From Bacillus mesophilus (GTDB lineage: Bacteria; Bacillota; Bacilli; Bacillales; SA4), in contig NZ_JAAIWM010000002.1 of assembly GCF_011008845.1 (NCBI RefSeq), positions 620,001-684,000 of the forward strand: a stretch of 64,000 nucleotides of DNA, read 5' to 3'. Position 1 is the stretch's first letter, and the number at the start of each line of letters is the position of its first letter. The notes below the pieces were generated by a model, which had not been told where the DNA came from, searched no databases, and worked only from the letters and a program-made list of their open reading frames with translations. This document shows positions 18,496-28,429 of the stretch, in pieces. The position numbers were made by a program, and so were the translations under genes.

Positions 18496-19534
18496 GTTGC
18501 TGTTGTTGTAGTTTTTGTTGTTTAATCTGTTCTTCATACATCATGATGTTCGTTAGGAATGATTCAATATTCTTCATTTGCCAGTAGGCTCTTTGTAAAA
18601 GCTGGACATGCACTCTTTCAGTTTTTCCCTTTTTATTTTTACGATAATCCCGTACAACCTTATATAAGCCTTCAGGATAAGCGAGCTGTGCCATAAATAG
18701 GGTTAACTCTTCTTCTGTAAGAGGAAATTGCTTACGATAAGTTTGAAACCACTGAAAACGATCATCGTTTTGAAAAGGATATGTCTTACATGACCTATAG
18801 TAAAAATAGAGAAGGTCATAAATAGGTGGATGCCTTTTAGCATGTTCAAAGTTAATAAAATATCCATTTCCTTCAATATTGTATAAATAGTGCTGAAAAG
18901 AAGGTTTTCCATGAGTAAAAACATTTCGATAGGTTTTTTTCTCTTTAGAAAGATCATACCATTCATCTAGCTTACGTAAAGCATAATCACTAGCTCGAGT
19001 CATTTCCTGATAATACGTACAAAAATAGAGTTCAAATGGAGACATATATGCTTGATCTTCACATTTCTCTATATACTTTTCTAGCTCTATTTTTCGCCTC
19101 TTCCATTTTTCTTTCTCAGTATCTACGAGTTTCGTCATTTCCTCTTCCGATATCTTTTCTTCCTGAACCGTTTTGGCATGAAGTTCACCTAATTGTCTGA
19201 ACACGTTAAAGGCATGGTCATTTCGTTCTTCCTCACGATTAGCTGCTAACCAAGGCATTACATAGTAAGCTGAACCCTCGCGATCAAATACAAAATAGGA
19301 GCCAGCTTTTGTTTTGTACACTGGAGCTGCCATTCCAAATCCCTTATAGTGTAAAAACTTAAGTGTCTGCTCATATTGTTGCAGCTCGCTAGGTGATAGC
19401 CTTGTTCTTTTCATAGCAAGTGTACCTTGCTTCGAGTAAATCTTTTTAATCTCACCTAAATTCTCAACATAATCTGCTTCTACCCCATATTCATGGAGTA
19501 AAGGTTGTATTTTATACCCTAAGTTGGTTGTCAT
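18473..19534 (-). CDS. ysxE: Spore coat-associated protein YsxE (CotS-like kinase fold)
   Basis: A 353-aa protein of the CotS/YsxE/YutH group, which has an aminoglycoside-phosphotransferase-like fold and is associated with spore coat in Bacillus. Visible family features are the N-terminal YGVEADYVENLGEIKKIYSK, VFTHGKPSFQHYLYN in the catalytic-loop position, and FINFEHAKRHPPIYDLLYFYYR in the metal-binding position. HGxPSxxN is altered to HGKPSFQH, so kinase activity is doubtful. The C-terminus is Gln-rich. It follows spoVID as in B. subtilis, where the two are co-transcribed. Confidence 0.9.
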   Translation of the reverse strand: MTTNLGYKIQPLLHEYGVEADYVENLGEIKKIYSKQGTLAMKRTRLSPSELQQYEQTLKFLHYKGFGMAAPVYKTKAGSYFVFDREGSAYYVMPWLAANREEERNDHAFNVFRQLGELHAKTVQEEKISEEEMTKLVDTEKEKWKRRKIELEKYIEKCEDQAYMSPFELYFCTYYQEMTRASDYALRKLDEWYDLSKEKKTYRNVFTHGKPSFQHYLYNIEGNGYFINFEHAKRHPPIYDLLYFYYRSCKTYPFQNDDRFQWFQTYRKQFPLTEEELTLFMAQLAYPEGLYKVVRDYRKNKKGKTERVHVQLLQRAYWQMKNIESFLTNIMMYEEQIKQQKLQQQQQESQMNS

Positions 19535-19633
19535 GACTGCACTTCCTTTTTTACAGTTAGTACGTCAAAATTCTTTATTTATACTGAGCTAAAGAAAGAC
19601 GTGAGGAGTATGGACTCTCTCACGTTTTCCTTA

Positions 19634-20761
19634 CTATTTTAAGCTTCCTACTGCAACAGGAATATATAAGATTTGACCTTCAGCAAGATGCTCTCGGTCG
19701 AGATTATTTACTCTAATTAAAGTTTGTGGTTGTACTGCGTATCTCTCAGCAATCAACTCTAGTGTTTCATCCTTTTGGACAATACACATTTTTAATTTCG
19801 TTGTGTCTGAGTCGTTGTCATTCGCGAAGATTTTAGTTAAATATAAAGCATTTTCATCGCGCTTCGTTACGCTTCCGTCACTTTCTTGTTCTTCTACCTG
19901 AGTAGAGACCTTCGGCTCCTCAACACGGCTTTTAAACTCTAGTTGAGGTCCCTTCCGCGCTAAAACTGGCGCTTCCTGAATTTCTTCTTCCTGAACTTCA
20001 CCCTGTTCTTCTAGTACACCATCTGCTGATTCAGCAGCAGGATCTCTTTTAGCTTCTACAACGAAAGGAGTATACGGATCTTGTTGCCCCTCTTCTGCAT
20101 CATTTAGGTCTTCATCCTCGTTAAAGGAACCTCGCATAAGAGGTTGTACAAGCTCTTCCTCTACTTCTTCTGCTAATTCTGCTACTTCTTCTGTTATATC
20201 TAGTTCTTCAGTAGTAACTACCTCATTTACTACTTCTTCCACTTCCTCAACCACTTCTTCAATAGCAGTATCTTCTTCTACATTTTCAACTGGCTGTGGA
20301 GACGGTTGTGTTTGAGCCTCTTCACTTCTTTCTTGATCTTCATAGATACCTGTGATGGAAAGCTCTGCTTCAAGTTGAAGGTTTCCTCGTTGTGGAAGTT
20401 CATAATCAAAGCTCTCGATGGTTACATATACATCATTTAGGTTTTGAATTCTGTTTTTTGGTATGGTAATGTCGATTGGAAACTTATGTCTTAATAAAGA
20501 CAAACCTTCCGCGTTTCTATCTACCTCTTGAACTGTTCTAGCTCCTGCAGGCTGTACAGCACTTTCTCTTTCTGAATCATCTGCATGATACTCTCCTGTT
20601 AAAATTAATCCACCTCTAACAGATATATATTGATCATGTTCTTGAATGATGATTTCAGGATCTAATGACATTGACAATAATTCAGCTACTTCCTGTCCTC
20701 TTTGAAACCAAATGGACTCTTCTACAGAAAATCGTATCGACGATTGGTTTTCAACTGTCAA
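19634..20761 (-). CDS. spoVID: Spore coat morphogenetic protein SpoVID
   Basis: SpoVID drives encasement of the spore by coat layers together with SpoIVA and SafA. The conserved N-terminal domain starts SSIRFSVEESIWFQRGQEV. The centre (about 140-300) is highly acidic, rich in Glu and Val. A C-terminal LysM domain (about 329-373, VQKDETLELIAERYAVQPQ) follows. The length of 375 aa is shorter than the 575 of B. subtilis, with the difference in the acidic linker. The start is TTG at 20761 with AGGAGG eight bases upstream. The hemL-spoVID-ysxE order is conserved. Confidence 0.92.
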   Translation of the reverse strand: MTVENQSSIRFSVEESIWFQRGQEVAELLSMSLDPEIIIQEHDQYISVRGGLILTGEYHADDSERESAVQPAGARTVQEVDRNAEGLSLLRHKFPIDITIPKNRIQNLNDVYVTIESFDYELPQRGNLQLEAELSITGIYEDQERSEEAQTQPSPQPVENVEEDTAIEEVVEEVEEVVNEVVTTEELDITEEVAELAEEVEEELVQPLMRGSFNEDEDLNDAEEGQQDPYTPFVVEAKRDPAAESADGVLEEQGEVQEEEIQEAPVLARKGPQLEFKSRVEEPKVSTQVEEQESDGSVTKRDENALYLTKIFANDNDSDTTKLKMCIVQKDETLELIAERYAVQPQTLIRVNNLDREHLAEGQILYIPVAVGSLK

Positions 20762-20919
20762 AGTCCGTTCCTCCTTTCAAACCCTCAAAAATATTTACGA
20801 TGTCATTAAAAATCTATGATAGTCTACGCTTGTTTATGAAGAAAACTTTCTATTCTTTGAAAACTTCTTTCCTATTGGCTATTTTTTAACTAACGCAATA
20901 ACCATCTAAACATAAAAAA

Positions 20920-20944
20920 ACCATCTCTCATTATGAAAGATGGT
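20920..20944 (-). terminator. Terminator after hemL (end of the heme operon)
   Basis: A stem ACCATCT with its complement is followed on the minus strand by TTTTTTTATG, ten bases after the hemL stop. Confidence 0.88.
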
Positions 20945-20953
20945 CATTATTGC

Positions 20954-22243
20954 TTATTTTTTCAATTTAGAAAATGCTGATTCTGCTGCACGAATGGTAT
21001 GCTCGATATCCTCATCAGTATGAGCTGTAGACAGGAACATTCCTTCAAATTGTGAAGGTGGAAGGAACACACCTTCTTGTAGCATTAGCTGATAGTACTC
21101 AGCGAACATATCAAGATCTGACTGCTTTGCTTGCTCGTAATTAGTAACCTCTGTACCGTTAAAGAAGAAGCCTACCATGGAGCCCGCCTTAGTTAACGTA
21201 TGAGGAATTCCATATTTGTTAGCAGCTTCAGTGAAGCCCTCAACCAATCGATCTGCTTTTCTTTCAAACTCTTCGTATGACGCTGGCGTTAGCTTACGAA
21301 GTGTTTCTAAGCCTGCTGTCATGGCCAGTGGATTTCCTGATAAAGTACCTGCCTGATAAATCGGGCCAGCCGGTGCGATTTGTTCCATAATTTCTCTGCG
21401 ACCACCATAAGCACCAACAGGTAATCCCCCACCAATTACCTTACCTAGACATGTTAAATCTGGAGTAATTCCGTATTTTCCTTGTGCGGAATGGAAGTCT
21501 ACTCTAAACCCAGTCATCACTTCATCGAATATTAACAAAGCCCCATATTGAGTAGTAATTTCACGTAATGCCTCTAAGTAGCCTGGTAGTGGAGTAACAA
21601 CCCCCATATTTCCCGCGACCGGCTCGATGATGACACCTGCAATATCATCTCCGAATTGTTCAAATGCGTATTTCACACTTTCCATATCATTATATGGAAC
21701 AGTAATTGTATTTTGGGCAATTCCTTCAGGAACACCTGGACTGTCTGGTAGACCTAGTGTAGCAACACCAGATCCTGCCTTGATCAATAATGAGTCACCG
21801 TGACCATGATAACAGCCCTCAAACTTCATTATTTTGTTTTTACCTGTATAACCTCTTGCTAAACGAAGTGCACTCATTGTTGCCTCGGTTCCAGAGCTAA
21901 CCATTCGAACCATTTCCATCGAAGGAATTCGTTCTAACACCAGCTTAGCTAGTTCAGTCTCAATTAATGTTGGGGCACCAAAGCTAGTTCCTAACTCTGT
22001 TACCTTTTTGATTGCCTCTACGACTGTATCATCAGCATGACCATGAATTAAGGGCCCCCATGAAAGGACATAATCAATATATTCATTGCCATCGATATCA
22101 TAAATCTTAGCGCCTTTTCCTCTTTCCATAAAAAGAGGATCCATCTTTACAGATTTGAAAGCACGTACAGGACTGTTAACGCCACCAGGTAATAGTTCTT
22201 TTGCTTCTTTAAAAGCTTCGATTGATTTCGTATATTGCTTCAT
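20954..22243 (-). CDS. hemL: Glutamate-1-semialdehyde 2,1-aminomutase
   Basis: HemL converts glutamate-1-semialdehyde to 5-aminolevulinate with PLP. Lys268 in [15 protein letters not shown] is the PLP lysine. FDEVMTGFR precedes it, and SSGTEA (about 116-121) binds the phosphate. The length of 429 aa matches B. subtilis HemL. The start has AGGAGG upstream. It is the last gene of the hem operon, 14 bases after hemB. Confidence 0.98.
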   Translation of the reverse strand: MKQYTKSIEAFKEAKELLPGGVNSPVRAFKSVKMDPLFMERGKGAKIYDIDGNEYIDYVLSWGPLIHGHADDTVVEAIKKVTELGTSFGAPTLIETELAKLVLERIPSMEMVRMVSSGTEATMSALRLARGYTGKNKIMKFEGCYHGHGDSLLIKAGSGVATLGLPDSPGVPEGIAQNTITVPYNDMESVKYAFEQFGDDIAGVIIEPVAGNMGVVTPLPGYLEALREITTQYGALLIFDEVMTGFRVDFHSAQGKYGITPDLTCLGKVIGGGLPVGAYGGRREIMEQIAPAGPIYQAGTLSGNPLAMTAGLETLRKLTPASYEEFERKADRLVEGFTEAANKYGIPHTLTKAGSMVGFFFNGTEVTNYEQAKQSDLDMFAEYYQLMLQEGVFLPPSQFEGMFLSTAHTDEDIEHTIRAAESAFSKLKK

Positions 22244-22257
22244 TTTTTAGCCTCCTG

Positions 22258-23235
22258 TTATTCGTTCTCAGACAACCAAGCGGCAGCATCTTTTGCAAAA
22301 TAAGTAATAATTAAATCAACACCAGCGCGCTTCATACTCGTTAGCATTTCTAAGACAATCTCTTTTTCAGATATCCATCCATTTTGAGCAGCTGCTTTAA
22401 TCATGGAGTATTCTCCGCTAACATTATAAGCAACTATTGGAGCATTAAAATTCTCTTTTACATCACGAATAATATCTAAATATGATAATGCGGGTTTAAC
22501 AATTAGAAAATCAGCACCTTCTGCAAGATCTGACTCTGCTTCTCTCAAAGCCTCTAAGCGATTGGCAGGATCCATTTGATAGGTTTTACGATCACCAAAT
22601 TGAGGTGTGCTATGTGCAGCATCTCGGAATGGACCATAAAAAGCAGACGCATATTTTACCGCATACGACATAATCGGGGTGTCAACAAATCCAGCCTCAT
22701 CCAGACCATGACGAATGGCCGCTACAAATCCATCCATCATATTAGAAGGTGCAATAATATCAGCACCCGCTCTAGCCTGGCTCACAGCGGTTTTAGTGAG
22801 TAGAGCTAAACTATCATCGTTTTGTACGTAACCGTTCTCTACGACGCCACAATGACCGTGAGAAGTATACTGGCATAAGCACGTATCTGCAATAACCACT
22901 AATTCTGGAAACTCTGATTTTACTACTCGTATTGCCTGTTGAACAATTCCGTTATCATCATAGGCACAAGATCCTACTTCATCCTTATCATTCGGAACTC
23001 CAAACAAAATAATAGATTTGATTCCAAGGCCAACTACTTCCTTCACCTCTTCTAAAAGAAGATCGAGTGAAAGATGATAGACACCCGGCATAGAAGGCAC
23101 TTCATGTTTAACATTCTCTTTTTCAACAACAAATATCGGATAAATAAAATCTTCTTTATGTAGGTGAGTCTCTCTTACCATCGTTCGCAAGTTAGCAGTT
23201 TGGCGAAGTCTTCGATGACGATTAAAATAGGTCAT
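22258..23235 (-). CDS. hemB: Delta-aminolevulinic acid dehydratase (porphobilinogen synthase)
   Basis: HemB condenses two 5-aminolevulinate molecules to porphobilinogen. Schiff-base lysines are Lys194 ([15 protein letters not shown]) and Lys247 ([12 protein letters not shown]). Cys119, Cys121 and Cys129 in [14 protein letters not shown] form the zinc-type site. The length of 325 aa is standard. The ATG overlaps the hemD stop by four bases. Confidence 0.98.
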   Translation of the reverse strand: MTYFNRHRRLRQTANLRTMVRETHLHKEDFIYPIFVVEKENVKHEVPSMPGVYHLSLDLLLEEVKEVVGLGIKSIILFGVPNDKDEVGSCAYDDNGIVQQAIRVVKSEFPELVVIADTCLCQYTSHGHCGVVENGYVQNDDSLALLTKTAVSQARAGADIIAPSNMMDGFVAAIRHGLDEAGFVDTPIMSYAVKYASAFYGPFRDAAHSTPQFGDRKTYQMDPANRLEALREAESDLAEGADFLIVKPALSYLDIIRDVKENFNAPIVAYNVSGEYSMIKAAAQNGWISEKEIVLEMLTSMKRAGVDLIITYFAKDAAAWLSENE

Positions 23236-24017
23236 ACTCTTTTCCCTTCTTTCTGGAAATATGAAATAAGTTCATCTATTAAATGGTTCATGGTATATGT
23301 ATGTGGAACAATGGTGGGAATGAGTCCAGCTCTTATAGCAGCTTTTTCCGTTATAGGACCGATACAGCACACGACCACCCCACTTAACCAGGATTTCCAC
23401 TGTGTACCTTCAAGTAGCTGAACAAAATGATTCACCGTAGAAGGACTAGTAAAGGTAATCGCATCGATCTTATTTGAAAAAAGAGTAACAAGTTCCTTCG
23501 TTTCGGTAGGGCAAAAGGTTTCATAAACAGTTAGTTCGTGTACCTTTGCACCCAGACTTGTTAGCTCTTTGGGAATAAGGTCTCTGGCCAAATTCCCTCT
23601 AATATATATGATTTTCTTATTTTTAATAGGTTGTTGTTGAAATACTTCGATAAGACCTTCTGCAACAAACTCTTTTGGTAATAAGGTTGGTTGAAAGCCG
23701 TGTCTGTGGAGTGCCTCTTTTGTCTTTGTCCCAACAACTGCTATATTCAAACTCTCGTGAAGTACAATATGTAATTTATGTATAATCTTAAAAAAATAAT
23801 CAACACCATTAGCGCTTGTAAAAACAAGCCAATTTACTTCCTCTAAGTTTGAAAGCAGCTCAATTTCCGAGTTTGAGAGCTGTGTTGGTCGAAAATCAAT
23901 CAAGGGCAAGACGATTGCTTGCCCACCTTTATGAACGATTTCCTCTACTATCTCTTTGCTTTTAACCTCGTTACGAGTTAGTACAATTGTTTTCTTCTCT
24001 AAAGGAAGTGTAGTCAC
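23232..24017 (-). CDS. hemD: Uroporphyrinogen-III synthase
   Basis: HemD closes and inverts ring D of hydroxymethylbilane. The family diverges strongly in sequence; visible hallmarks are the N-terminal [25 protein letters not shown], and the late [11 protein letters not shown] and [14 protein letters not shown] motifs. The length is 261 aa, as in B. subtilis. The start is GTG at 24017, overlapping the hemC TAG by one base, and the 3' end overlaps hemB by four bases, so translation is coupled throughout. Confidence 0.96.
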   Translation of the reverse strand: MTTLPLEKKTIVLTRNEVKSKEIVEEIVHKGGQAIVLPLIDFRPTQLSNSEIELLSNLEEVNWLVFTSANGVDYFFKIIHKLHIVLHESLNIAVVGTKTKEALHRHGFQPTLLPKEFVAEGLIEVFQQQPIKNKKIIYIRGNLARDLIPKELTSLGAKVHELTVYETFCPTETKELVTLFSNKIDAITFTSPSTVNHFVQLLEGTQWKSWLSGVVVCCIGPITEKAAIRAGLIPTIVPHTYTMNHLIDELISYFQKEGKRV

Positions 24018-24949
24018 TATGAATCAAGCTCCTGCTTTACCTTGTTAATTAGGTCAGAGGCACCTCTGTCCCTTAATAGAGCAGCGACCTGTCTGCCCAC
24101 TTCAGCATAATTAGCCCCTGTTACACGTTCCTTTAAGATTTGTTTCCCATCAGGTGATCCTACTAAACCAGTTAGTTCAATGTGTCCTTCTTCTGTTAGC
24201 TTTGCTAATCCTGCGATTGGAACCTGACAACCGCCCTCAAGTTCATGAAGAAATACTCTTTCTGCAGAAACGGTTTGTTCTGTTGTCTCGTCATTTAGCT
24301 TTCGTAGTAACTGAAGAAGCTCTTGATCATCTTCACGACATTCTATTGAAAGTGCCCCCTGCCCAACTGCAGGTAAGCAAAGTTCAGCATCTAAGTATTC
24401 TGTTACGACATCATCATCCCAGCCCATTCTCTTTAATCCAGCAGCCGCTAATATGATGGCATCATATTCCTCATTTTTCAGCTTTGATAGGCGCGTATCA
24501 ATATTACCCCTTATCCACTTCACCTCTAAATCTGGACGAACGGCAAGTAACTGAGCACTTCTTCTTAAGCTGCTAGTACCAACTACTGCTCCTTCTTTAA
24601 GTTCCATTAGTGATACATGATCTTTTGAAATAAGGGCATCACGATAGTCCACACGTTTTGGCATACATCCCACCGTTAGGCCAGGAGGTAAAACGGCAGG
24701 CATATCCTTCATACTGTGCACTGCCATATCAATTTCTTTATCAAGCATGGCTTGTTCAATTTCTTTTACAAACAGACCTTTCCCACCAACTTTAGATAAC
24801 GTAACATCTAAGATAATATCACCTTTAGTGACAATTTCCTTTACTTCAAACTCAAATGGAGCTCCTAAATCCTTTAATTGCTGTATTACCCAATTGGTTT
24901 GAGTGATCGCCAGTTTACTACGTCTTGAACCAACAATGATTTTCCTCAT
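24017..24949 (-). CDS. hemC: Porphobilinogen deaminase (hydroxymethylbilane synthase)
   Basis: HemC polymerises four porphobilinogens into hydroxymethylbilane. Cys241 in [11 protein letters not shown] is the dipyrromethane cofactor attachment site. AVHSMKDMP holds the catalytic aspartate, and [11 protein letters not shown] binds substrate carboxylates. The 310 aa length is standard for the family. It lies between hemX and hemD, 47 bases after hemX. Confidence 0.98.
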   Translation of the reverse strand: MRKIIVGSRRSKLAITQTNWVIQQLKDLGAPFEFEVKEIVTKGDIILDVTLSKVGGKGLFVKEIEQAMLDKEIDMAVHSMKDMPAVLPPGLTVGCMPKRVDYRDALISKDHVSLMELKEGAVVGTSSLRRSAQLLAVRPDLEVKWIRGNIDTRLSKLKNEEYDAIILAAAGLKRMGWDDDVVTEYLDAELCLPAVGQGALSIECREDDQELLQLLRKLNDETTEQTVSAERVFLHELEGGCQVPIAGLAKLTEEGHIELTGLVGSPDGKQILKERVTGANYAEVGRQVAALLRDRGASDLINKVKQELDS

Positions 24950-24996
24950 AATAAATCCTCCTTAGCATACTAGACGTCGTGGCCTAGTGTGTTGTG

Positions 24997-25815
24997 TTAC
25001 GAATACCAAATATGAAAACGAGATAAGCTCCCAAATAAAAAGAAGTTGATTAATAGTACTAAAAAGGCAGCAACATTCCATGAAGCAACTGCTTTTCCTT
25101 CCATGTCTTTTCCAACACGTAAGTATAAATAATAGCTATAGGTGATGAGGACGAAAAAAGAACCAATTACTTTCACATCATACCAATGGAAGGGATCTAG
25201 TTTGATATACCCCCAAATCACACCTAGGATAAGTGATAATAATAGCATGGGAACACCAATTACGTTTAACACATAAGACATATGATCTAATTTAGACAGA
25301 TCACCAATCCGCAGTAGCCGTTTGCCCCACTTTTTCTTTTTTAATAAGTTGAATTGCACTAAGTATAGGATGGAAAAGATAAAGGAAATGGAGAAGGCGC
25401 CATAAGAAAGAATTGCCATCGTGATATGAATAATAAGTAATTCCGAAACTAATTGTTCTGCTAAAATTGTTGACTGATGCTGTGTTGGTGCAAATGTATG
25501 TAGAGACATAATAAAAAATCCGAGTACATTAGTAAAGAATACGATAAAGTCAACTCGTACTAGTCTATTGATAACCAATGATAATGTAATTAAAACCCAT
25601 GCATAGAAATACAGGCTTTCAAAGATGGTGAATAAGGGGATTTGTCCGGTATCAATTGTTCTAATCACTAGAAAGATTGTTTGTAAACTCCAGACAATAG
25701 AAAGCAACCAGAAGGCGATCCGATTTGCCTTCCGGTTGTTGTGTAAGAAATCAATAAAATATAAGAGCACGCTAAGTGCATATATTAGGACTGTTAGATC
25801 GTAAATCCAACTCAT
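24997..25815 (-). CDS. hemX: Membrane protein HemX (CcsA-like)
   Basis: HemX is an integral membrane protein of the cytochrome c assembly (CcsA/CcmC-like) superfamily. In B. subtilis it lowers the cellular amount of HemA (glutamyl-tRNA reductase). Eight hydrophobic segments are visible across 272 aa, with the HITMAILSYGAFSISFIFSI segment typical of the family. It lies between hemA and hemC. Confidence 0.95.
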   Translation of the reverse strand: MSWIYDLTVLIYALSVLLYFIDFLHNNRKANRIAFWLLSIVWSLQTIFLVIRTIDTGQIPLFTIFESLYFYAWVLITLSLVINRLVRVDFIVFFTNVLGFFIMSLHTFAPTQHQSTILAEQLVSELLIIHITMAILSYGAFSISFIFSILYLVQFNLLKKKKWGKRLLRIGDLSKLDHMSYVLNVIGVPMLLLSLILGVIWGYIKLDPFHWYDVKVIGSFFVLITYSYYLYLRVGKDMEGKAVASWNVAAFLVLLINFFLFGSLSRFHIWYS

Positions 25816-25840
25816 TTCACATTCCTCATCTAATTATGCT

Positions 25841-27208
25841 TTATACTTCTTGAGCAGCAGTAGAAACCTGCCAGCTAACTTTTTGATTGTCTGCCTTACT
25901 TACACTTATCTTCTGTGCCTCTGTAGCCTTTTGAAGTTCAACATCCTGCTCGATATCAAAAATCTTCATAAATAGCTTTAGAGATTCCTCAGCATTTGGT
26001 TCACCAGCCATTTCTTTAGCTTTTAGAATTGGATCACGTAATAGCTGATTGATGATACTCTTTGTGTGCTTGTTTAACACTTTCTTTTCACGGTCGGTTA
26101 AGTTAGGCAGCTTTCTCTCTATACTCTGCATCGTTTCCTCTTGTACAGAAAGTGCCTTTTGACGTAGCGCTGAAATGACAGGAACAACTCCAAGAGTACG
26201 AAGCCATTGATTAAACTCAACGATTTCCTGTTCAATCATTATTTCGATTTTCTCAGCTTCTGCCTGACGCTCCTGCATATTCGCTTCAACAATACCTTCT
26301 AAATCATCTATGTCATATAAAAATACGCTTTCGACATTAGCAAGACCTGGATCAAGATCACGTGGAACGGCAATGTCGACCATAAAAATAGGACGGCCCT
26401 TACGCTTCTTTTCCACCTTACTCATCATCGCTTCTGTAATGACATAATTCTTGGCTCCTGTTGAGCTAATTACAATATCAGCCTGAGCTAACACGGCCTC
26501 TAAATCCATCATCGGTCTAGCCGTTCCTGAGAAGCGTGCAGCTAATGCATCTGCTTTTTCTAATGTACGGTTTAATACGGTCACCTTTTGTACACCATTA
26601 CTGTGCAGATTTTGTACAGCAAGCTCACCCATCTTACCAGCACCTAAAATGACAACATGCTTATTAGCTAGGCTACCAAATATCTTTTTAGCTAACTCTA
26701 CAGCAGCATAGCTAACTGAAACAGCATTTGCACCGATCTCTGTCTCAGAATGTGCACGCTTCGCCATTGTAATAGCCTGTTTAAATAAATGGTTAAATAC
26801 TGTGCCAACCGTTTGTTCTTCTTGTGCTTGAAGAAAGCTTGAACGAACTTGGCCTAGTATTTGAGTTTCACCTAACACCATTGAATGCAATCCGGCTGTC
26901 ACTTTATATAAATGCTCAACAGCCATTTCATCCTCATGGATTCTTAAAAACGGAGAAAACTCCTCTTTGTCAATGTCAAACCACTCAGATAGAAATGCTT
27001 TAATATAATAGCGTCCCGTATGAAGTTGGTCTACAACTGCATAAATCTCCGTGCGGTTACAGGTCGATACAATGATATTCTCAAGTATGCTCTTTTGCTT
27101 TTTTAGTCGTTTCATAGCTAAAGGCAACTCAGTTGGATTAAACGTCAATTTCTCACGAATTTCAACAGGGGCAGTCTTGTAATTTACGCCTACTACGATA
27201 ATATGCAT
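25841..27208 (-). CDS. hemA: Glutamyl-tRNA reductase
   Basis: HemA reduces glutamyl-tRNA to glutamate-1-semialdehyde, the first committed step of heme synthesis. The nucleophile is Cys50 in [12 protein letters not shown]. The NADPH-binding motif is GAGKMGELA (about 190), and a helical dimerisation domain forms the C-terminus. I start at ATG 27208 (455 aa; B. subtilis also has 455) to give [14 protein letters not shown], with GGGGGTGA eight bases upstream. The ATG at 27226 is part of that ribosome binding site and is rejected. It is first in hemAXCDBL. A partial PerR-box-like sequence lies upstream, but the match is weak. Confidence 0.97.
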   Translation of the reverse strand: MHIIVVGVNYKTAPVEIREKLTFNPTELPLAMKRLKKQKSILENIIVSTCNRTEIYAVVDQLHTGRYYIKAFLSEWFDIDKEEFSPFLRIHEDEMAVEHLYKVTAGLHSMVLGETQILGQVRSSFLQAQEEQTVGTVFNHLFKQAITMAKRAHSETEIGANAVSVSYAAVELAKKIFGSLANKHVVILGAGKMGELAVQNLHSNGVQKVTVLNRTLEKADALAARFSGTARPMMDLEAVLAQADIVISSTGAKNYVITEAMMSKVEKKRKGRPIFMVDIAVPRDLDPGLANVESVFLYDIDDLEGIVEANMQERQAEAEKIEIMIEQEIVEFNQWLRTLGVVPVISALRQKALSVQEETMQSIERKLPNLTDREKKVLNKHTKSIINQLLRDPILKAKEMAGEPNAEESLKLFMKIFDIEQDVELQKATEAQKISVSKADNQKVSWQVSTAAQEV

Positions 27209-27432
27209 TTGTATGTTCACCCCCATAAATATTGTAGTTTTATTATAACATGTCTTAGTAAAATTCCTGCTTAAAATTGTGAACAGAGTATGAAATCCTA
27301 TGATAAAATATTAAAGATGAATTCTACATTTATAAATTCACATGTTTTAGTAAGTAAAATGAATAGCTCCAAAAAACACAATAACAAAAAGATAGAGGTT
27401 AATCAAGCTATCTAACTTAGAAAGGAGAGCCT

Positions 27433-27918
27433 ATGAAAAAGCAAAGTGTCTTCCCAGGCATTGTCCTAATTGGGATTGGCCTCTATTTTTTAATAGATCG
27501 GTTTCATTTTCCAGCACTGCAGGTATTTTATTCCTGGCCAACTATATTAATCATCATTGGGATTGCGTTACTAGCACAAGCCTACACATCAAGAGATTAT
27601 CAAAATATAATACCGGGCTTCATTTTAACAGGAATGGGAGTGCACTTTCACTTACTCAGCCTCCTAAGGGCATGGCCTGACCATTGGGCCATGTTTACTT
27701 TAATAATAGGGATTGCCTTCTTACTACGTTATCAGCAAACTAAAACGGGCATGCTCCCTGGTCTATTACTTTTAGTATTATCCATCATTGCCTTATTTTA
27801 TCAAGAAGTAGTGGGTTGGCTAAGCTGGGTAGGAAGCATTGTCCAATTTATTGAGGAGTATTGGCCGTTTGGATTAATTGCAGCAGGAATCTATCTATTG
27901 TTTATTAAGAAGAAATAA
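27433..27918 (+). CDS. Membrane protein, LiaF-type transmembrane module, 161 aa
   Basis: A plus-strand gene divergent from hemA with AGAAAGGAG before the ATG. Successive hydrophobic hairpins repeat a pattern FPGIVLIGIGLYFLI, WPTILIIIGIALLAQ, IPGFILTGMGVHF, FTLIIGIAFLLRY, LPGLLLLVLSIIALF and WPFGLIAAGIYLLF. This is the G-x-x-L-I-x-G-x-x-F-L pattern of DUF5668/LiaF-like transmembrane regions. In B. subtilis the gene at this place is ysxD, a membrane protein; I assume equivalence by position only. The function is unknown. Confidence 0.85.
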   Translation: MKKQSVFPGIVLIGIGLYFLIDRFHFPALQVFYSWPTILIIIGIALLAQAYTSRDYQNIIPGFILTGMGVHFHLLSLLRAWPDHWAMFTLIIGIAFLLRYQQTKTGMLPGLLLLVLSIIALFYQEVVGWLSWVGSIVQFIEEYWPFGLIAAGIYLLFIKKK

Positions 27919-27940
27919 GAAAGGGCCCAATAATCTTCAA

Positions 27941-27960
27941 GGGCTGGGTGCTGGAGTTAG
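27941..27960. repeat. End fragment of a family-B repeat
   Basis: GGGCTGGGTGCTGGAGTTAG is the reverse complement of the start of family B (CTARCTCCAGCACCCAGCC, as at 14655). Only about 20 bp of the end is kept. Confidence 0.65.
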
Positions 27961-28019
27961 GTTACTACAAACCATTGAAACAAAGCTTGCCATAAACTTT
28001 TATATTTCCCTATAATTTA

Positions 28020-28393
28020 GGCTTTGTTAAAGACCAGTATTGATTTTTTGCACTGTTGATTGTAGTGGAAGGACGGGAGTGTAAAGGAACCTCTACTAAA
28101 GGCTGCCACGTCCTGTGGAAAACGTAGAGGTCAGCACATCCTGTGCAAGCGCGGGAGAGCGGGTCACGGGAGACCCCACAGGCTAATACTTGTCTAACTG
28201 AAATGCCCAGCCCCTCGAGGTCAAATAACCCTCCAACATAAAACGGGAAAGAGCACCCTTTTTATGTTGGAGGAACATTTGCTTGTCGGGGCTAACCGGG
28301 GCATTTTTGCTTTTCCAGTGAGGAGGCTCACGGACTCGCCCGCGGAAAGCGAGTGTCCTGTAACGAAAATCAACAACAAGGTTTAACACAGCC
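28020..28393. mobile_element. MITE-like element (family A) with a nested hairpin repeat
   Basis: The terminal inverted repeats begin GGCTTTGTTAAAG on the left and GGCTGTGTTAAAC on the reverse of the right, each followed by GTTGATTTT-like sequence. Flanking octamers ATAATTTA and ATAATAAA agree at six of eight positions, consistent with a worn 8-bp target duplication. The core ends (CGGGAGACCCCACAGG and GAGGAGGCTCACGG, CGCCCGCGGAAAGCGAGTG) match the elements at 42235 and 5952. It is longer than the 42235 copy because other hairpin modules are inserted, including the family-B unit at 28192-28315. It sits directly after the engB terminator and has no coding capacity. Confidence 0.8.
28192..28315. 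repeat. Modular hairpin repeat (family B, copy 2), nested in family A
   Basis: This begins GTCTAACTGAAATGCCCAGCCCCTCGAGG and ends GGGGCATTTTTGCTTTTC, with shared blocks GGTCAAATAACCC, AGAGCACCCTTTT and GGAACATTTGCTTGTCGG relative to 14655-14899. Its main hairpin (28230-28273) has arms CCTCCAAC and GTTGGAGG. It interrupts the GC-rich core of the family-A element. Confidence 0.8.
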
Positions 28394-28403
28394 ATAATAA
28401 AAA

Positions 28404-28429
28404 AAGGAGAGCAGACTACTGCTCTCCTT
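28404..28429 (-). terminator. Terminator overlapping the end of ysxC
   Basis: A stem AAGGAGAGCAG with its near-complement is followed on the minus strand by TTTTTTTATTATGG. The ysxC TAG lies in the loop region. Confidence 0.88.

Noticed and set aside
28183..28395. Short ORFs over the repeat elements (here and at 42232-42473)
   Set aside because: They follow the sequence of non-coding inverted-repeat elements and have no ribosome binding sites; parallel copies do not conserve the frame.
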